Assembly: GCF_028288185.1 (NCBI RefSeq)
Contig: NZ_JAQBOF010000007.1
Coordinates: 1 to 64,000 of the forward strand
DNA length: 64,000 nucleotides
Reading direction: 5' to 3'
Origin: Mucilaginibacter sp.
GTDB taxonomy: Bacteria; Bacteroidota; Bacteroidia; Sphingobacteriales; Sphingobacteriaceae
Shown here one piece after another: positions 49,901-58,955 of this stretch. The notes below the pieces were generated by a model that was not told where the DNA came from, searched no databases, and worked only from the letters and a program-made list of their open reading frames with translations. Within the stretch, counting starts at the first letter, position 1. The number at the start of each line of letters is the position of its first letter. A program made the position numbers and the translations under genes.

Positions 49901-50869
49901 TTATATATTCAATGCTTTAATTAATATCAAAATGGGGCAAATTTCGAGGGCACAAAGATAGACAAATAAATAAAATTTATGAAATCGAAAATTAGAAATA
50001 ATATTAACACTGCTGCGCAAGTAAAGCCAGGTAAAAATTATTACTATTAATATCAACGCGACTATAAGCAAAGGCTTTATAAATACAGCCGCCAGTAAGC
50101 TAAAACATACGGTAACGGGCAAAAACACAAACGCTATATTGAAATAAGTTAAGTAAAGTATTGACACATACTCTGTTACCAGTTTTTGTATATCAAAAAC
50201 AAACCCTACAAACTTTAGAACCAGGAACTTAACAGCAAACAGCAACAAAATTATCAGCATCAGCGAAATAAATAGCCTGAAACCACTTATACTGTAATAG
50301 ATCCCTTTATAGGATGCCAGCTGGTACAAAAACAAGCCAAATGTTAAGCCAAACAATAAAAACAAGCCTACAAATGCCCAGAAATTTATCTGTGTATCAT
50401 CTTTACTTGCCTGCACCAGCGCGCGTTTACTATAAAAAGACAGGAACACGTTTTTAATATCCTTATTTAAAGCAATGTTTAATATAGCGGTGTATAACAG
50501 CAGCCCTATAATTATTATAATGATCCATTGATCGCGGGTTTGGCGCGTGTGGCCGGTGCGTAACGTGCTTTTTGCTTTATAGGGGATATCCAGAAACCCG
50601 TTGCCGTGATATAAGTGCTCGCGCAAGTATTGCCGGGCGGCCTGGGCACTTAGTGTAGAGTCGGGATATTTGATGTATTGAAAAGCGATAGAATCTTCGA
50701 CAAACTTTTTGCGGGCTGCAGTTGCCATTATAACCGAATCAAGCACCTGCATACCGCCTGATTGGGCGGGGGTAATAACTGTATGGCCGCGAACCGTTGT
50801 ATCTACCTGTGCGTAGCCGGCAAAGCAGCCAACAACCATTAACAGGAAACACCAAACAATAAAACGCAT
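49901..50869 (-). CDS. DUF4271 membrane protein
   Basis: 322 residues. A signal-like start (WCFLLMVVGCFAGYAQ) is followed by a soluble stretch to about 115, then seven or so membrane segments (about 120-310). The family is of unknown function and, from memory, is often next to hemD in Bacteroidota. Together with hemD it forms a two-gene operon. Confidence 0.8.
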   Translation of the reverse strand: MRFIVWCFLLMVVGCFAGYAQVDTTVRGHTVITPAQSGGMQVLDSVIMATAARKKFVEDSIAFQYIKYPDSTLSAQAARQYLREHLYHGNGFLDIPYKAKSTLRTGHTRQTRDQWIIIIIIGLLLYTAILNIALNKDIKNVFLSFYSKRALVQASKDDTQINFWAFVGLFLLFGLTFGLFLYQLASYKGIYYSISGFRLFISLMLIILLLFAVKFLVLKFVGFVFDIQKLVTEYVSILYLTYFNIAFVFLPVTVCFSLLAAVFIKPLLIVALILIVIIFTWLYLRSSVNIISNFRFHKFYLFVYLCALEICPILILIKALNI

Positions 50870-50894
50870 ATTAATAAGCAGGGTTAATATGCTG

Positions 50895-50902
50895 CAAAAA
50901 TA
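50895..50902 (-). promoter_or_regulatory. Putative -7 box of the DUF4271-hemD operon
   Basis: Minus strand TATTTTTG, 25 nt before the ATG at 50869. Confidence 0.4.
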
Positions 50903-50983
50903 CCCGAATTATTGGTTGTTTATAGGTTAAGTGTTAAAAAATAGTATGGCAGGGGCTCACCCGGCCTACGCTTCGCTGGACCA

Positions 50984-51016
50984 CCCTCTCTTTCGCAAGT
51001 GGGAAAGAGGGTTTTT
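50984..51016. terminator. Hairpin after the phosphodiesterase gene
   Basis: CCCTCTCTTTC (50984-50994) pairs with GGGAAAGAGGG (51001-51011) with a bulge, followed by TTTTT on the plus strand. It belongs to the same style of repeats as 25988 and 60915. Confidence 0.55.
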
Positions 51017-51026
51017 GTATGATAAA

Positions 51027-51836
51027 TTATTTAGATAGTTTATTGGGGATGACTGAGGTGGTTGGCTGCCTTAATGATTTTTTAGCTAAAAAAGCTGCTA
51101 ACTGCTCTATTTTATCAGTGCCGATAATATCAGCGCCGAAGGCAATCTGGGTATCCCATGATTCGGGCAAATCAGGTCCACCCCAAAATCTAACTAGTTT
51201 GCCGGTATTGGTGTGCACACTGTCTACTGTTTTTAGTAAACGTTTCCTATCGGCTTCAGGGATAGCGCCAACGCCTTTCCATTTAGACCATTTTTCAAAA
51301 TTAAGGCTTACCTGCCCTACTCTGTCCCATTCGGCCTGAGTATGCGGATAAACTAAATCGTCATCAAACCATAATATGGATGGATAATCTTTATAGTTTG
51401 CAGGTATCGGCCTGTTTCCGCTGATCAGGATTTTCAACCGGCCATAAGGGTTCTCTTTGCTCAATAAATAGGGTTTAAGCGGTTTTAGCTCTTTTATCAG
51501 TTTGGGCAATAGTTTTCTATAGTCTTCCTTATCATCTATTAAAAGGCAAAGGCGGCGGGTGGTATCTTTGCGCAGGGCGTATAAAACAGGTTCGAGGTAC
51601 ATGCCTTTTAAAGTACGCTCCGGCTCTAAAGCTTTATCGCTATGCGATACCAGCAGTTTGCCATCAACCAAAAATATATCCGCTTCGATAGAGTTAAAGC
51701 CGTTATAAAATGCCTTGTAAAACGGTGTATTGTTGGCATAATCGTTATGCGAATGTGTATACCTGGCTTGTGCAAATGCGTTGCCGGTAATGAAAAACAA
51801 CAACGGTAATAGTAATAGATGAGCCTTAAATTTCAT
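51027..51836 (-). CDS. PI-PLC / glycerophosphodiester phosphodiesterase-like secreted protein
   Basis: 269 residues, with a signal peptide ending NAFAQ. It has the TIM-barrel phosphodiesterase signature: YTHSHNDYANN with a His, FNSIEADIFLVDGKLLVSHSD with the Glu, Asp and second His, and the conserved blocks LKGMYLEP and CLLIDDKEDYRKL. Such proteins cut phosphodiester lipids or headgroups in the periplasm. The substrate is not known. It is monocistronic, upstream neighbour of the sugar locus. Confidence 0.8.
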   Translation of the reverse strand: MKFKAHLLLLPLLFFITGNAFAQARYTHSHNDYANNTPFYKAFYNGFNSIEADIFLVDGKLLVSHSDKALEPERTLKGMYLEPVLYALRKDTTRRLCLLIDDKEDYRKLLPKLIKELKPLKPYLLSKENPYGRLKILISGNRPIPANYKDYPSILWFDDDLVYPHTQAEWDRVGQVSLNFEKWSKWKGVGAIPEADRKRLLKTVDSVHTNTGKLVRFWGGPDLPESWDTQIAFGADIIGTDKIEQLAAFLAKKSLRQPTTSVIPNKLSK

Positions 51837-51873
51837 GGTGATAAAACTAGTATATTTTGATATAACTTCTAAA

Positions 51874-52848
51874 CTATTTTATCTGCATACTCATTACCGC
51901 CAAACTAAGCGCCGCCATATCGCCAATATTTTCACCCAGTCCGGCAGGTACTATCTTACAAACATTTCTGGCTCCAATGTAGGCTTCGCGCTCAATTACC
52001 TGCATCATGCGGGTATCTAACAATGATCTTGCACGTCCGTAAATACTCCCCATAATAATTACTTCGGGATTAAGGATATCTATCAGTAAAGACAATCCTC
52101 TGCCCAGAAACTCGGCGCAGGTGTTATAAATATCAAGCGCCAATTCATCACCATTATGCGCTGCTTCGGCAACAATTTTGGCGGTTAGTTTACCAAGATC
52201 ATCCAGGCTATTGCAAAAACTCACTTTCTCGCCTATCTGCAAACGCTCACGTACTTTGATCTGCGCCAGTTGCGCTATACCACCACCACTACAGTAACCC
52301 TCAAAAGATCCTGCCTTACCGAAGCCCACAGGCCCCATATCGGCTAAACGTAAGTGGCCAACCTCACCGGCAAAATCAGACGTCCCGGAATAGAGCTGCC
52401 CGTTCAGGATCAGCCCTGCCCCCATGCCCGTGCCGAAAGTTAAAAATATCACATTTTCATAGCCCTGCCCAGCGCCATATTTCCACTCGGCAACGGCGCA
52501 GGCATTGGCATCGTTTTGCAGCAAGGCGTTCCTGCCGAATCGCTTTTCGGTCATTTCAACCATGGAGATATTATCCCAGCCCGGTAAATTTGGAGGCGAT
52601 AATATCAAACCCTTTTTACTGCTTAACGGGCCACCGCAGCTTATGCCTATACCATCCAATTGATTATTTGAAACGGTATGTTTTGCCAATAACTCTTCGG
52701 CAGCCTTAAACAATGTTTCAATCATTTCATAAGCAGGGCCGGTAGTTGGTAGCACCACTTTATCGATAATTTCGATAGAATCATCGTCCAATACCTTACC
52801 TATAACCACGGCGCATTTAGTACCGCCAATATCAAAACCTAATAGCAT
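51874..52848 (-). CDS. ROK family sugar kinase, without zinc cysteines
   Basis: 324 residues. ATP loop LGFDIGGTKCAVVIG at the start, then GIGISCGGPLSSKKG, the ROK signature NDANACAVAEWKYGAG and FLTFGTGMGAGLI. The usual zinc motif (G-H...CxCGxxGC) is replaced: after GEVGHLRLAD comes MGPVGFGKAGSFEGYCSG, where C-x-C and GC are absent. It likely phosphorylates a hexose such as glucose or fructose in the cytoplasm. It follows the GH32-like gene by 6 nt in one operon. Confidence 0.82.
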   Translation of the reverse strand: MLLGFDIGGTKCAVVIGKVLDDDSIEIIDKVVLPTTGPAYEMIETLFKAAEELLAKHTVSNNQLDGIGISCGGPLSSKKGLILSPPNLPGWDNISMVEMTEKRFGRNALLQNDANACAVAEWKYGAGQGYENVIFLTFGTGMGAGLILNGQLYSGTSDFAGEVGHLRLADMGPVGFGKAGSFEGYCSGGGIAQLAQIKVRERLQIGEKVSFCNSLDDLGKLTAKIVAEAAHNGDELALDIYNTCAEFLGRGLSLLIDILNPEVIIMGSIYGRARSLLDTRMMQVIEREAYIGARNVCKIVPAGLGENIGDMAALSLAVMSMQIK

Positions 52849-52854
52849 ATCTAA

Positions 52855-54333
52855 CTAGTCTTCTTTAAGTGGACTGATCTTAATTGATTTAAACTTCACA
52901 TTACCGTGCTTGGCATAAAACCAAAGGTAGCCCCCCTTTTGCTCGGGCACACGGTTAACAATACAGCGTTTGCCGCCAACAGAAACGTCTATCAAATCGT
53001 CCTTCATAATAATATCGATCTTAACGGGTTTGTCCAGTCCATCAACTGCCCTTATCATGGTATTACCCAACCAAACGGTTTTATCCGTTGGCGAGAAGTT
53101 TAGGCGATAAGCACGGTCAGCGTCCTGGTCTGATCGTAAATATAAACCATAATCGGCGGTTAGTGTAGCCGGATCAATTTCTAATGTTATACGGCAATTT
53201 GCAGGTACATTTTCCAGGTGAGCCGAACCTACGCCGCTAACCGTATTAATCACCATGTTTTTCATCGCGTCCATTTTACTATCAACATCGGTTTTAAAAT
53301 TAAGGTTCAGCGGTGCGCCACTTTCGGGGATCATCTCTATAGGAAAGCTTGTTGACAACGTACCATCAAGCTCTTGTTTAAGTTCGCGGAATATCATATT
53401 ACCGCCAAATCGTTCGCCTTCATTATCGCGGTTTTGGTTTCGGCTGGGTATCCACGCGCCTTCTATCCTACGTCCATTTTTAAAGGCCGCGGTTTTAGCC
53501 ACGTTTGTCCACGACTCGTTAAGCGCCTGGTATTTAGGCTCCTGCCATGGGCCATATGGCTTACGCGATTGCACATAATAAGTATCGCCGTTATCACCAT
53601 ACACGAGGTAATACCAGCCATTCCACAAGAAGTAATCAGAACATTCAGGCACAGACCCCTGGCCCGTTAGTACCGGGTCAAGAACGGTCCAGTTTTTAAG
53701 ATCCTTTGATACCATGTGCACCAGCGCGCCGCCTGCATGGCGCAATACGGGGTTTTCTTTCGAACTGGAAACGAATAGATGAAACTCACCGGTCTTTTCA
53801 TCGACAAAAACTTTAGGGTCCCTAAAATCGCGCTTGCTATAACCCGGTGCCGATGTATAAAACGGGTTAGGCTTTTGTTTATCAAAGTGGATGCCGTCAT
53901 TACTGATGGCGTAGCTTAATTGCTCGTTTATCTTGCCGTCATTAATTAATCGCGTAGCATAAAAAGCGTAGTATTTATTTTTGTAGAAGACGATGGAGCC
54001 GGTGCAGATAGATTTTTCCCACGGCTCATCAATTCCTAAAACAATGGGTTCCTGTTTCCAGGTTTTCAGATCAGTAGTAGTACTTAGCGCCCATTGGTGT
54101 CCGCCCAACCCACCCAAACTGGCATGATGTGCCGAATCTAACAACCAGTACATAGAGAACACGCCGTCCTTATAAAACGGCATGCAATCGCCCACAAATA
54201 AATTGCCTTTGGGCCGCCAGTATTGCAGGTTTTTGGTGCTTTGGATGGCAGGGTCATATTTAACGCCTAGTTTTTGCGCTTTTAGACCGATGCTGGCCAG
54301 GATAAAAGGTATTAGTAATAGGTATTTTTTCAT
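52855..54333 (-). CDS. GH32-like glycoside hydrolase
   Basis: 492 residues with a signal peptide ending GLKAQ. A five-bladed propeller of GH32/GH-J type is suggested by three acidic residues in typical settings: Asp49 (FVGDCMP), Asp172 (FRDPKVF) and Glu230 (PECSDYF). A lectin-like beta-sandwich fills the last ~150 residues (YGLYLRSDQDADRAYRLNFS). This fits release of fructose or a related sugar from a fructan or sucrose-type glycan, but GH43/GH62-like activity cannot be ruled out. It is followed closely by the ROK kinase, with a putative LacI site upstream. Confidence 0.7.
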   Translation of the reverse strand: MKKYLLLIPFILASIGLKAQKLGVKYDPAIQSTKNLQYWRPKGNLFVGDCMPFYKDGVFSMYWLLDSAHHASLGGLGGHQWALSTTTDLKTWKQEPIVLGIDEPWEKSICTGSIVFYKNKYYAFYATRLINDGKINEQLSYAISNDGIHFDKQKPNPFYTSAPGYSKRDFRDPKVFVDEKTGEFHLFVSSSKENPVLRHAGGALVHMVSKDLKNWTVLDPVLTGQGSVPECSDYFLWNGWYYLVYGDNGDTYYVQSRKPYGPWQEPKYQALNESWTNVAKTAAFKNGRRIEGAWIPSRNQNRDNEGERFGGNMIFRELKQELDGTLSTSFPIEMIPESGAPLNLNFKTDVDSKMDAMKNMVINTVSGVGSAHLENVPANCRITLEIDPATLTADYGLYLRSDQDADRAYRLNFSPTDKTVWLGNTMIRAVDGLDKPVKIDIIMKDDLIDVSVGGKRCIVNRVPEQKGGYLWFYAKHGNVKFKSIKISPLKED

Positions 54334-54364
54334 TATGGTGATTTTTCAATTGATTATAAATTAT

Positions 54365-54380
54365 GATAAAGCGTTTAAAG
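54365..54380 (-). promoter_or_regulatory. Putative LacI operator before the GH32-like gene
   Basis: On the minus strand CTTTAAACGCTTTATC, 31 nt before the ATG at 54333 and overlapping the last codons of the MFS gene. It matches the lacI-site at 56867-56882 at 12 of 16 positions. Confidence 0.4.
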
Positions 54381-55757
54381 CTCTCTCGGTGTACCGCCTT
54401 TGCGCCAATGTTCCTCTATTTCTTCTAATGATTTACCTTTAGTTTCGGGGATATAATACCGGCCCCAAAACATACCTACCAGGCAAACACCCGAGTAAAG
54501 AAAGAACGTGCCCGATATCCCCAACGAGTTAACCAGTTTAAAAAATGTAAACGCAACAATGGCGTTAAAACCCCAATGAGATAAAGAACCAATACTCATA
54601 CCTACACCACGAACATTTAGCGGGAAAACTTCGGATATCAACAACCAACCCAACGGGGCAAGGCTTATGGCGATAAATATGATATAACAAACTATACTTA
54701 ACACCGCGAAAACAGGCAGGCTTGCGCCTAATGCTTCTTTAAAATGGAAGCAGATACCCAGCAATGCCAACGACGGGATCATGCCCCAGATACCAATCAT
54801 GTAAAGTTTACGACGGCCAACTTTATCGAGTAAAATCACCGAAACAAAACAGGCTAAAACATTTACTGTACCGATGATAATGGCCGGCACAATAGACGCT
54901 GTATTACTAACTATCCCCGCCATTTTAAAGATGATGGGCGAATAATAAATGATGGTATTCACTCCGGAAAATTGCTGAAAGAAAAATATACCCACCGTAA
55001 TTATCAATGCAGGGCGCAGCCAGGGTTTTAGTATTTCGCTACCGTTGGTTTTATTTTCTTTGGTTAGCTCAATGTCGCGCCTCAGGTCGGTTAAGGTTTG
55101 TTGGATCAGGTCAGCGTCCTCAACCCTGTTCAGCACTGCTTCACCTTCTGCCCACCGGTTTTTACTGATAAGCCAGCGTGGTGTTTCGGGTAAAAAGAAC
55201 ATGCCTATTAATAATATCAGCGCAGGGAATAATCCTACAAAAAACATCCATCGCCATGATTCCAAATTAGCATCGTTACCCAACGCATAATCTGTTATGT
55301 ACGATACCAGGATACCAATAGTGATCATTAACTGGTTAAGCGTTACCATTGCGCCCCTGCGCCGGGTTGGCGCAATCTCGGCAATATACATGGGTACTAC
55401 ATACGATGTAATACCAATGGCTATACCAATAATAACCCGCATCACCATTAAAAACACAATGCTATGCGCATAGGTACAGCCCACTGCCCCTACGGCAAAA
55501 ATAATGGCGTTAATAATGATCATTTTTTTACGGCCCAGGTAGTCTGACAATTTGCCGCTGCTGATGGCACCTAATACCGCGCCTACAAGCACGGTAGTTG
55601 TTATCCATTCAAGGCTCGAGTCGCCAAGTTTCCAATACTCTTTCATAAACGGCAACGCGCCGGATATTACCCCGGTATCAAAACCAAATAGCAGCCCGCC
55701 CGTAGCAGCCACTATGGAAATGAGTAAGACGTTAGATCTTATTTTTGTTGGTTTCAT
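54375..55757 (-). CDS. MFS sugar porter
   Basis: 460 residues and 12 membrane segments. Sugar porter (XylE/GalP-type) signatures are complete: GFDTGVISGALPFM, DYLGRKKMII, PMYIAEIAPTRRRGAM, PETPRWLISK, QQFSGVNTIIYYSPIIF, DKVGRRKLYMIG and PETKGKSLEEIEEHW. It imports a sugar across the inner membrane, probably with a proton. The substrate should match the product of the GH32-like or GH97 enzyme. Confidence 0.93.
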   Translation of the reverse strand: MKPTKIRSNVLLISIVAATGGLLFGFDTGVISGALPFMKEYWKLGDSSLEWITTTVLVGAVLGAISSGKLSDYLGRKKMIIINAIIFAVGAVGCTYAHSIVFLMVMRVIIGIAIGITSYVVPMYIAEIAPTRRRGAMVTLNQLMITIGILVSYITDYALGNDANLESWRWMFFVGLFPALILLIGMFFLPETPRWLISKNRWAEGEAVLNRVEDADLIQQTLTDLRRDIELTKENKTNGSEILKPWLRPALIITVGIFFFQQFSGVNTIIYYSPIIFKMAGIVSNTASIVPAIIIGTVNVLACFVSVILLDKVGRRKLYMIGIWGMIPSLALLGICFHFKEALGASLPVFAVLSIVCYIIFIAISLAPLGWLLISEVFPLNVRGVGMSIGSLSHWGFNAIVAFTFFKLVNSLGISGTFFLYSGVCLVGMFWGRYYIPETKGKSLEEIEEHWRKGGTPREL

Positions 55758-55789
55758 TATTTTATTTTTAAGTATATATAGTTGGTTTC

Positions 55790-55805
55790 TATAATTAGTT
55801 TAAAG
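55790..55805 (-). promoter_or_regulatory. Putative LacI operator before the MFS gene
   Basis: On the minus strand CTTTAAACTAATTATA, 32 nt before the ATG at 55757. The CTTTAA half is the same as in the other two sites; the central CG is not kept. Confidence 0.35.
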
Positions 55806-55818
55806 TGTTCTCAAAAAA

Positions 55819-56832
55819 TTACTCCTTACATGATTGCCCGATTATCAGTTCAGACGAAAGGCTTATCTGCTTACTTATTTTATTATAATTAATTAACTCA
55901 AGCAAGGTATCTACCGCCTTTTGCCCCATCTCTTCTAACGGTTGTCTTAAATGAGTTATCGGGCTATAAAACAATTCAAAAGCTTCCGATTCATCAAAGC
56001 TCAATACAGATATATCTTGCGGCACTTTCGCTTTAATTTTATTAAGATATTTTAACCCGTTTATAGCCAGTGTATCTGTCGCGAAAAATACCGCATCGCA
56101 GGGTTCTTTTAAATTCAATATACTATCTAAGGCCTGTTGGATATCTCCTGCTCTATTCGCACTATTTATTTGTTGCAACCAGTCTGACTTAAAAACTATA
56201 TCATGATCTTTCAACGCTGCCAGGTATCCGCGATCACGTTCCTGCAAATGGAACATAGTGGTAGCATAATTAAAAAACGCAATACGGTTATGCCCCTGCT
56301 TAATTAAATACGCAGTAGCGGTATAGGCCGCTTTATAATTATCAAGCGCGATATGGTTAGTTGTTATTTCGGGGAAATTTCTGTCGATTAGCACAAATGG
56401 AATCTCTGCTTTTTGCAGCATTTTTATCTGATCTTGCGAGTTTTCAACCGGCACCAATATCAGGCCGTCAACCTGGCGGTTTATCAGTACATTAACCAGC
56501 TCGGCAAAAGTATTTTCGTTTTCGTTCGAGCTGCCAAACAGCACCGTGTAGTTTGCTTTTTTTGCTTCAGCCTCGATGGCGCGGGTAATGCCGGTACTAA
56601 AACGATAATTAATATCGGCCACCACCAACCCAATGGTATGGGTTTTATGCATTTTAAGGCTTTTTGCTATTTGGTTGGGGCGATAGTTAAGCAGCTCGGC
56701 AGCGGCTTTTATTTTTTGGGCGTTTTCTTTGCTTACCTGTTTAATTTCGGCCTGCCCGTTTAGCACGTAAGACACCAGGGCGATAGATACACCCACATGC
56801 TCCGCAATATCCTTGAGGCCTACTTTTTTCAT
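55819..56832 (-). CDS. LacI family transcriptional regulator
   Basis: 337 residues. HTH at about 5-25 (LKDIAEHVGVSIALVSYVLNG), hinge PNQIAKSLKMHKTHTIGLVV, and a sugar-binding periplasmic-type domain (DGLILVPVENSQ, FVLIDRNFPE, DAVFFATDTLAINGLKYL). It likely represses the sugar locus until an inducer sugar binds. It sits between the MFS gene and the divergent GH97 gene. Confidence 0.93.
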   Translation of the reverse strand: MKKVGLKDIAEHVGVSIALVSYVLNGQAEIKQVSKENAQKIKAAAELLNYRPNQIAKSLKMHKTHTIGLVVADINYRFSTGITRAIEAEAKKANYTVLFGSSNENENTFAELVNVLINRQVDGLILVPVENSQDQIKMLQKAEIPFVLIDRNFPEITTNHIALDNYKAAYTATAYLIKQGHNRIAFFNYATTMFHLQERDRGYLAALKDHDIVFKSDWLQQINSANRAGDIQQALDSILNLKEPCDAVFFATDTLAINGLKYLNKIKAKVPQDISVLSFDESEAFELFYSPITHLRQPLEEMGQKAVDTLLELINYNKISKQISLSSELIIGQSCKE

Positions 56833-56855
56833 TAAGATTTACTAATTGGTTAAAC

Positions 56856-56863
56856 CAAAGCTA
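56856..56863 (-). promoter_or_regulatory. Putative -7 box of lacI, overlapped by a palindrome
   Basis: Minus strand TAGCTTTG, 23 nt before the ATG. The palindrome TTGGTTAAACCAA (56846-56858) overlaps its downstream edge. Confidence 0.4.
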
Positions 56864-56866
56864 TCA

Positions 56867-56882
56867 CTTTAAACGATTAAAG
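56867..56882. promoter_or_regulatory. Putative LacI operator in the lacI-GH97 gap
   Basis: CTTTAAACGATTAAAG is a palindrome with 6-bp arms around ACGA, including the central CG typical of LacI sites. It lies 34 nt before the lacI ATG and could act on both divergent genes. Confidence 0.5.
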
Positions 56883-56966
56883 CAAATGAAAAATTAAATT
56901 TATGGTGGTTATAGAAATAATGCGGATTGCCGCCTGCTGCTCCATTAACTATATTTTATAATACAC

Positions 56967-56974
56967 TATCTTTG
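56967..56974 (+). promoter_or_regulatory. Putative -7 box of the GH97 gene
   Basis: TATCTTTG, 43 nt before the ATG at 57018. Confidence 0.45.
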
Positions 56975-57017
56975 AGTACGACCACAATATATAAACTACA
57001 AACTTTTAAGAACCACA

Positions 57018-58901
57018 ATGAAAAAACTGCTTAAAGTTATGCTGACAGCCCTGTGCTTATTCATAGGGGTAAACAAAATTTTTGCTGATGGCGATATCAA
57101 GATCATCAGCCCCGATAAGCAGCTTTCTGTTATAGTTTTTGTAGCACCCGATGGCAGACTGACCTATTCTATCCAAAATAAAAATACACAACTAGTGGAG
57201 CCATCGCCCTTAGGTATAACAGTTGATGATATTGACTTAGGTTATGGGGCAAAAATAACTGCTAAACCAATTTTAAGTAAAATTGATGAAAGCTACCCTA
57301 TTCTTGGGAACCACGCCACAGCAAGGAACCAAGCGAATGAGGCGGAGATCCCACTTGAAACAGTAGGGCGCTCATTCAAATTAATAGTGCGTGTTTATAA
57401 TGATGGTGTTGCTATGCGTTATACCATCCCCGAAGGATCAAAAAAAATAAACGGTGAGTCTACTTCGTGGAACCTGCCGGCAAAAGCAAACAAGTTGGCA
57501 TGGTCTGGGTTTAACAGTGCTTATGAGGAGCTGAGCCATGTTACAACGTTGGAAAATGTGCCGCAGGATACCACGATCATGGGCCCTATAACCCTTGAAG
57601 TTGCTGGTAATTACCTTTCAATTGCTGAAGCCGATTGTGAAAATTTTTCAGACATGGCCTTTGTGCGTCATGGTACAACATTTAAAGCCAACTTTCCTTT
57701 TGCAAAAAAAGGCTGGGATATTAAAAACAGGACTGATAACCGGTCAACATTTTTAAACGGGACATATAAAGGTCAAAACGTATCACCATGGCGAACAACA
57801 ATGATCGCCGGTAATTTAACCTATTTGATAAATTCTGATCTCTTAATGAATTTATGCCCTCCGCCTGCTAAAGATCAGGATTTTAGCTGGGTAAACCCCG
57901 GCCGGTGTATGTGGCAATGGTGGAGCGTGGGTAGCCCCGTTTATGAGGATCAGAAAAACTGGTATGACGCGGCAGTAAAATTAAAATGGGAATACTATTT
58001 AGTTGACGATGGCTGGCGCACCTGGACGGCTCCCGGCAAGGACCAATGGGCGCTACTTGCCGAGGTGATTGCCTATGGCAAAAGCGTTGGCGTAAAATCA
58101 ATTGTTTGGGTGGACTCTAAAGAAATGCGCGAAGGCGAAAAACGACGTGCCTACCTGGAAAAGATAAAAGCGTTAGGTGCTACCGGGATAAAAATAGATT
58201 TCGTTCCGCCTGCTACCGCTGATATTATGCAATGGTACATGGGCGCGTTGCAGGATTGTGCCGAATTAAAATTAATGGTAAACTTTCATGGCAGTGTTAA
58301 GCCAACCGGCCTGCGCCGCACTTATCCAAATGATATTACCCGCGAGGCTGTCCGCGGTAATGAATGGCACATGACCAGGTACAAACGGGTAGAACCATTT
58401 GAGCAGGATGTATCCCTGCCTTTTACCCGGTTCATGGCCGGTGCTGCTGATATTACCCCCGTGATGTTAGATCCGGAGCAACTAACATCCACCAAATTTA
58501 CCTGGGCTCATGAGTTTGCGCAGGCCATTGTATATCTATCTCCTATAACACACTTTGCCGATCAGTATAAATTTTATTTGGAAAGCCCAATGTTTGATCT
58601 GTTCCAGCAAATACCTACCGTTTGGGACGAGACAAAAGTATTGCCGGCCACAGAAATGGGCGAGGTAGTTGCCTATGCCCGCCGTAAAGGTGATACCTGG
58701 TGGATAGGTGTAATGAACGGCGCTACCGAACGGGAAATAAAGATTCCCTTAGATTTTCTTAAAAAGCCGACAAAGGCAACTTTGATATATGATGACCAGG
58801 CTACCAATACTGCTGTTAACAGGCAGGAGAAAACGCTTGCGAGTAAGGATACGTTAACCATAAAGTTAGCGCCGGGCGGTGGTTTTGTGGGGCGGTTTTA
58901 G
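57018..58901 (+). CDS. Glycoside hydrolase family 97
   Basis: 627 residues, signal peptide ending KIFA. The N-terminal beta-sandwich covers about 25-280, the TIM barrel about 281-540 (GRCMWQWWSVG, YYLVDDGWRTW) and the C-terminal sandwich to the end. GIKIDF with Asp394 and NFHGSVKPTGLRRTYPN are GH97 barrel motifs. An Asp here is what I recall for the retaining alpha-galactosidase subgroup, whereas SusB-type alpha-glucosidases are inverting and have no such nucleophile. So a retaining enzyme is inferred. It is periplasmic, divergent from lacI. Confidence 0.92.
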   Translation: MKKLLKVMLTALCLFIGVNKIFADGDIKIISPDKQLSVIVFVAPDGRLTYSIQNKNTQLVEPSPLGITVDDIDLGYGAKITAKPILSKIDESYPILGNHATARNQANEAEIPLETVGRSFKLIVRVYNDGVAMRYTIPEGSKKINGESTSWNLPAKANKLAWSGFNSAYEELSHVTTLENVPQDTTIMGPITLEVAGNYLSIAEADCENFSDMAFVRHGTTFKANFPFAKKGWDIKNRTDNRSTFLNGTYKGQNVSPWRTTMIAGNLTYLINSDLLMNLCPPPAKDQDFSWVNPGRCMWQWWSVGSPVYEDQKNWYDAAVKLKWEYYLVDDGWRTWTAPGKDQWALLAEVIAYGKSVGVKSIVWVDSKEMREGEKRRAYLEKIKALGATGIKIDFVPPATADIMQWYMGALQDCAELKLMVNFHGSVKPTGLRRTYPNDITREAVRGNEWHMTRYKRVEPFEQDVSLPFTRFMAGAADITPVMLDPEQLTSTKFTWAHEFAQAIVYLSPITHFADQYKFYLESPMFDLFQQIPTVWDETKVLPATEMGEVVAYARRKGDTWWIGVMNGATEREIKIPLDFLKKPTKATLIYDDQATNTAVNRQEKTLASKDTLTIKLAPGGGFVGRF

Positions 58902-58943
58902 AATTTAATATCTGTAAAAGAATAAGAAATTTATAATTGCGCT

Positions 58944-58951
58944 TACCTTTG
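58944..58951 (+). promoter_or_regulatory. Putative -7 box of hemW
   Basis: TACCTTTG, ending 4 nt before the hemW ATG at 58956. Confidence 0.5.
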
Positions 58952-58955
58952 CGGC

